The notes under the pieces: model-generated
What the model saw: the letters and a program-made list of their open reading frames with translations, nothing else
What the model was told of the DNA's origin: nothing
The model's database searches: none
Assembly (NCBI GenBank): GCA_949288065.1
Contig: CASEIL010000013.1
Coordinates: forward strand, 1-45,787
Origin: an uncultured Phascolarctobacterium sp.
GTDB taxonomy: Bacteria > Bacillota > Negativicutes > Acidaminococcales > Acidaminococcaceae
Direction: 5' to 3'
Length of the DNA: 45,787 nucleotides
Position numbers and translations under genes: made by a program
In this document: piece by piece, positions 43,457 through 45,787 of the stretch
How positions within the stretch are numbered: the stretch's first letter is position 1
How the letters are laid out: the number at the start of each line of letters is the position of its first letter

Positions 43457-44566
43457 ATGAAAAAATCTTTAGTACTTGCAATGGCTATGGCTCTCGGCGT
43501 AACTGCTTCCGCTTATGCAGCTAACCCGTTCAGCGATGTACCGGCTGGCCACTGGGCTTATGACGCAGTTAACAAACTGGCAGCAGAAGGCGTAGTAGAC
43601 GGCTATCCTGATGGCACCTACGGCGGCGACAAACTGAACGTAAAAATTACCGGTCAGATCCGTGCTGCTTATGGTGATTCCGATGAAGGCGGCAACTACG
43701 GTAAACTCCGTACCCGTCTGTTCCTGAATGGTCAGATTAATGAAGACTGGACCTATACCGCACGTTTCCAGAATGAACAGGATTGGGCTAATGGCAACAG
43801 CGGCGAAGATGACGTTGACCTTAACTGGGCGTATGTATCCGGTCGCGTTGGCGGTGTTAAAACCGACCTTGGCCGTCAGAACCTGAAACTCCACACTGGC
43901 AACGTACTTGATGCTGAATTTGATGCTATTAAAGTTGCTTATGGTGATAAAGTTAAAGTAACTGGCTTTGTTGGTAAAGCTGAAGGTTATGATACTGATG
44001 ACGACGGTGATGTTGATAAAACCGATCTTAAAATGTATGAAGATGGTGACCGTCTTTATGTTGTTGACGTAACTGGCAAAATTGGCGTAGTTGATGCTTA
44101 TGCAACTTACTATAATTTGGATAACACTAACCCTGGTACTCCTTTTGAAGGTCAGGAAATTTACAATGTTGGTGTAGCATTCCCGGTAGCAAAAGATTTG
44201 AAACTTTCTGGTGAATATCTGTACGGTACTTCTGATGAAGACGGCGGTATGGACAACAGCGGCTGGGTAGCTGGCTTGGCATATAAAGGTGCTAAAGCTT
44301 CTAAAGTAGGTAGCTGGGGCGTATATGCTAACTACTATGATATGCCTGCACTGACCTATTTTGATAACACTAACAACACCTACACCAACCTCTTTATGAA
44401 TAATCAGAAATCTAAAGCAGCTGATGGTTTCGAAGGTTATGAAGTAGGCGCTAACGTAACTTTGGCTAAGAACATTGTTGCAGCAGTTAAATACTATGAC
44501 CTCGATGCTCGTGAAGATGGTCAGGACGATCAGGCAATCTGGTCTGAAGTTGTATTCACTTTCTAA
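43457..44566 (+). CDS. OmpM-like porin with shortened SLH domain
   Basis: 369 residues. Signal peptide MKKSLVLAMAMALGVTASAYA, then the start of an SLH domain (NPFSDVPAGHWAYDAVNKL, AAEGVVDGYPDGTYGGDKL). In OmpM proteins of Negativicutes this is followed by the second SLH helix (a MTRYEMA-like stretch) and a long coiled coil; here the chain goes straight to NVKITGQIRAAYGDSDEGG and a beta-barrel that ends in VVFTF. So the cell-wall-binding helix and spacer are missing. The barrel alternates strands and acidic loops (EGYDTDDDGDVDKTDLK) and should be a general porin. It would insert in the outer membrane but may not tether it to peptidoglycan. Confidence 0.85.
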   Translation: MKKSLVLAMAMALGVTASAYAANPFSDVPAGHWAYDAVNKLAAEGVVDGYPDGTYGGDKLNVKITGQIRAAYGDSDEGGNYGKLRTRLFLNGQINEDWTYTARFQNEQDWANGNSGEDDVDLNWAYVSGRVGGVKTDLGRQNLKLHTGNVLDAEFDAIKVAYGDKVKVTGFVGKAEGYDTDDDGDVDKTDLKMYEDGDRLYVVDVTGKIGVVDAYATYYNLDNTNPGTPFEGQEIYNVGVAFPVAKDLKLSGEYLYGTSDEDGGMDNSGWVAGLAYKGAKASKVGSWGVYANYYDMPALTYFDNTNNTYTNLFMNNQKSKAADGFEGYEVGANVTLAKNIVAAVKYYDLDAREDGQDDQAIWSEVVFTF

Positions 44567-44601
44567 TCTTAGCCTTATAAAAGCTTAATATTAGAATAAC
44601 T

Positions 44602-44632
44602 AAAGCCGTTGGCATTTTGCCAACGGCTTTTT
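44602..44632 (+). terminator. Terminator of the first porin gene
   Basis: AAAGCCGTTGGC (44602-44613) pairs perfectly with GCCAACGGCTTT (44619-44630), then TT. Confidence 0.9.
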
Positions 44633-44641
44633 GTATGCTGT

Positions 44642-44670
44642 TTGACAAATTGTCATATCTTTAATATAAT
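44642..44670 (+). promoter_or_regulatory. Consensus promoter with operator-like dyad
   Basis: TTGACA (44642-44647), exactly 17 bp, TATAAT (44665-44670): perfect sigma-A consensus. A perfect dyad TGACAA-A-TTGTCA (44643-44655) overlaps the -35 box, as an operator would. Confidence 0.85.
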
Positions 44671-44676
44671 AATTAT

Positions 44677-44853
44677 AGAGAAAGCCAAGAACAAGTTTCT
44701 TGGCTGTGCTGTGATGTAAATCAATGATTCGGGCAGAGGATTTACGGAGCTTTAACAGTGGGTTCGCGAGTTTCCGCAACTCGAATAGGTGTAAAAGCCG
44801 AAAGAAAATCGCAAAATTAAGAGAGGAGCCCTGCCATATTGGCAGGGCTTTTG
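44677..44853 (+). ncRNA. Structured, terminator-ended leader RNA upstream of the PBECR4-like gene
   Basis: From the consensus promoter an RNA of about 175 nt can form: hairpin AGCCAAGAA/TTCTTGGCT (about 44683-44705); stem GTAAATC/GATTTAC (about 44716-44742); stem GCTTTAACA/TGTAAAAGC with one mismatch (about 44750-44800) enclosing CGAGTT/AACTCG; and a terminator AGCCCTGCC (44827-44835)/GGCAGGGCT (44841-44849) plus TTTT. No ORF inside. The terminator ends 7 bases before the next gene's ATG and contains its only ribosome-site-like AGGG, so the RNA could act as a riboswitch-like control or be an independent small RNA. I could not match it to a known class. Confidence 0.6.
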
Positions 44854-44859
44854 ATATAT

Positions 44860-45420
44860 ATGGACATATTATTGGAATGTGCTTTAGCGTATGAAAAGTT
44901 ATTTAATAAAAAATATATTTTTAAACTTGGGCGCAAAAGAAAATTACATATTATCGAATTAACATTTTCTGCAATGGATTTTCATCATTTAGCAGGTTTA
45001 AAAAAGCTGGATGACATAAAGGTTGTACATAAAAACAGGGCGTTAGTATTTAAAGAAATACTAAAAGGCAAAATCACAATAGATACTATTAATAAATCAT
45101 CAAAGTTTTTGGAGATAGAACGCAGGCTTCATTGTTTAAAAGAGTTGGAAACGTATTTGGATACAGTACAGGACATTTATATTTATGACCAAAATAAAAA
45201 TATTGGCTCTAAAATTCCGGCTGAATATTTAATGAAAAACGTTATAGATAGATCTGAAGTTTTTTATTTTACGCTTCGCAGCAATGGAGCATTTATTGGT
45301 ATTTCGTTTTTCCCGAAAGATAAGAAGGATTATACAGACCGGCAGGTAAAACTGGTACTGTTAGAGAAAACAAAAGTTGATTTAACTGATAATAGCGTGA
45401 TGGTGTTATATAATAAATGA
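44860..45420 (+). CDS. PBECR4-domain-like protein (phage Barnase-EndoU-ColicinE5/D-RelE-like nuclease fold)
   Basis: 186 residues from ATG 44860; TTG 44839 is in frame but lies in the terminator loop. The segments LLECALAYEKLFNKKYIFKLGRK, FHHLAGLKKLDDIK, FKEILKGKITIDTI, RRLHCLKELETYLD and PAEYLMKNV follow the order I recall for PBECR4, a predicted RNase-fold domain found in phage and toxin-like proteins. The central His-His pair in the FHHLAG motif is the best catalytic candidate. It is low in GC and has no signal peptide, and stands between two porin genes behind a structured leader. No immunity gene is obvious. Substrate and activity are unproven. Confidence 0.65.
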   Translation: MDILLECALAYEKLFNKKYIFKLGRKRKLHIIELTFSAMDFHHLAGLKKLDDIKVVHKNRALVFKEILKGKITIDTINKSSKFLEIERRLHCLKELETYLDTVQDIYIYDQNKNIGSKIPAEYLMKNVIDRSEVFYFTLRSNGAFIGISFFPKDKKDYTDRQVKLVLLEKTKVDLTDNSVMVLYNK

Positions 45421-45485
45421 TTCTGTAACTATTTTAACACTTGAAGCGCTCTCTAAATAAAATTTAAAATTTCAGCTTAAAAAAC

Positions 45486-45514
45486 TTGTCATATTTGTGA
45501 ACATAGTGTATAAT
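45486..45514 (+). promoter_or_regulatory. Promoter of the second porin gene
   Basis: TTGTCA (45486-45491), 17-bp spacer, TATAAT (45509-45514). Confidence 0.75.
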
Positions 45515-45579
45515 GCAACACAAGCTGTAAACAAAATGTTACAGAGGTTTATATTACATCTAAAGATAAAGGTGTTAAA

Positions 45580-45693
45580 GTAATTGGCTGGCAGAGTAGA
45601 GGAAACCAGGAGACTCGCACGAAGCAGCTGATGAAAAACAGTTTTATCCGCAGGCGTTTTATAAAAATAAACATTCCTGAGGAGGAATACAAA
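45580..45693 (+). promoter_or_regulatory. Conserved porin 5' leader, copy 2
   Basis: Second copy of the leader at 43341-43456, 114 nt. The sequence upstream of it is not conserved between the two genes, so the similarity begins within the untranslated region and continues into the coding sequence. Confidence 0.65.
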
Positions 45694-45787
45694 ATGAAAA
45701 AATCTTTAGTACTTGCAATGGCTATGGCTCTCGGCGTAACTGCTTCCGCTTATGCAGCTAACCCGTTCAGCGACGTACCGGCTGGCC
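45694..45787 (+). CDS. Second OmpM-like porin, 5' end only
   Basis: The first 31 codons are visible before the window ends. The encoded signal peptide and SLH start (MKKSLVLAMAMALGVTASAYA, NPFSDVPAG) are identical in protein to the first porin, with one synonymous difference (GAT to GAC in the SDVPAG part). It is a tandem paralogue; whether its SLH domain is complete cannot be seen. Confidence 0.9.
   Translation, partial: MKKSLVLAMAMALGVTASAYAANPFSDVPAG

Noticed and set aside
44677..44853. Assignment of the PBECR4 leader to 6S RNA, SRP RNA, tmRNA or cobalamin riboswitch
   Set aside because: None of the conserved sequence boxes of these classes could be found; left as unassigned.
1..45787. 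tRNA or rRNA genes, including a tRNA at the integration site
   Set aside because: No cloverleaf or rRNA-like stretch was recognised; the attachment site is the guaB 3' end.

Overview
The window looks like chromosome of a diderm Firmicute of the class Negativicutes (Acidaminococcaceae/Phascolarctobacterium-like is my best guess). It combines Firmicutes-style housekeeping genes with true outer-membrane proteins: a 1633-residue autotransporter and porins with an SLH segment of the OmpM type. The genus is inferred from gene content; no rRNA is present to confirm it.

Layout. 1-5.0 kb: autotransporter whose passenger is AT-rich and whose barrel end has host-like composition. 5.0-5.7 kb: gene-free, palindrome-rich repeat with imperfect inverted ends. 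5.7-7.9 kb: small HTH protein and a CoA-disulfide-reductase-type flavoprotein with a rhodanese tail. 7.9-13.6 kb: purine operon purE-purF-purM-purN-purH(cyclohydrolase half only)-purD, driven by a near-consensus promoter followed by a hairpin leader. 13.7-15.2 kb: guaB, of a type that (from memory) closely resembles the IMP dehydrogenase of the parasite Tritrichomonas foetus.

15.2-24.0 kb is an integrated element of about 8.8 kb inserted at the 3' end of guaB. It is bounded by 50-bp perfect direct repeats (attL 15167-15216, attR 23973-24022) with a tyrosine integrase next to attR. It carries a gene II/X-like replication protein, a three-gene regulator operon, a divergent 319-residue unknown protein, a complete-looking type I toxin/antisense-RNA locus, an orphan RelB/DinJ-like antitoxin, an approximately 900-nt gene-free block packed with RNA helices, the DNA mimic ArdA and several very small ORFs. 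No capsid, Zot or relaxase gene is recognisable, so it is best described as a satellite or integrative mobilizable element.

24.0-26.6 kb: polar amino-acid ABC importer (binding lipoprotein, permease, ATPase). 26.6-29.7 kb: exported DUF4127 protein and glucose-6-phosphate isomerase. 29.7-31.9 kb: dapF and dapL, the diaminopimelate aminotransferase route to meso-DAP and lysine. 32.0-35.3 kb: small exported protein, DUF401 membrane protein, a LysR regulator gene broken by a deletion inside its HTH, and a DUF2284 cysteine-rich protein. 35.4-42.8 kb: repair cluster exoA-uvrB-uvrA-uvrC. 42.9 kb: rubredoxin.

43.2-45.8 kb: a porin gene whose SLH domain is cut short and fused directly to the barrel; a structured, terminator-ended leader before a PBECR4-like nuclease-fold gene; and the start of a second porin with the same signal peptide and an almost identical 115-nt leader. 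The most unusual material is the element's type I toxin locus, its large structured RNA block, and the leader-plus-PBECR4 gene wedged between the two porins.
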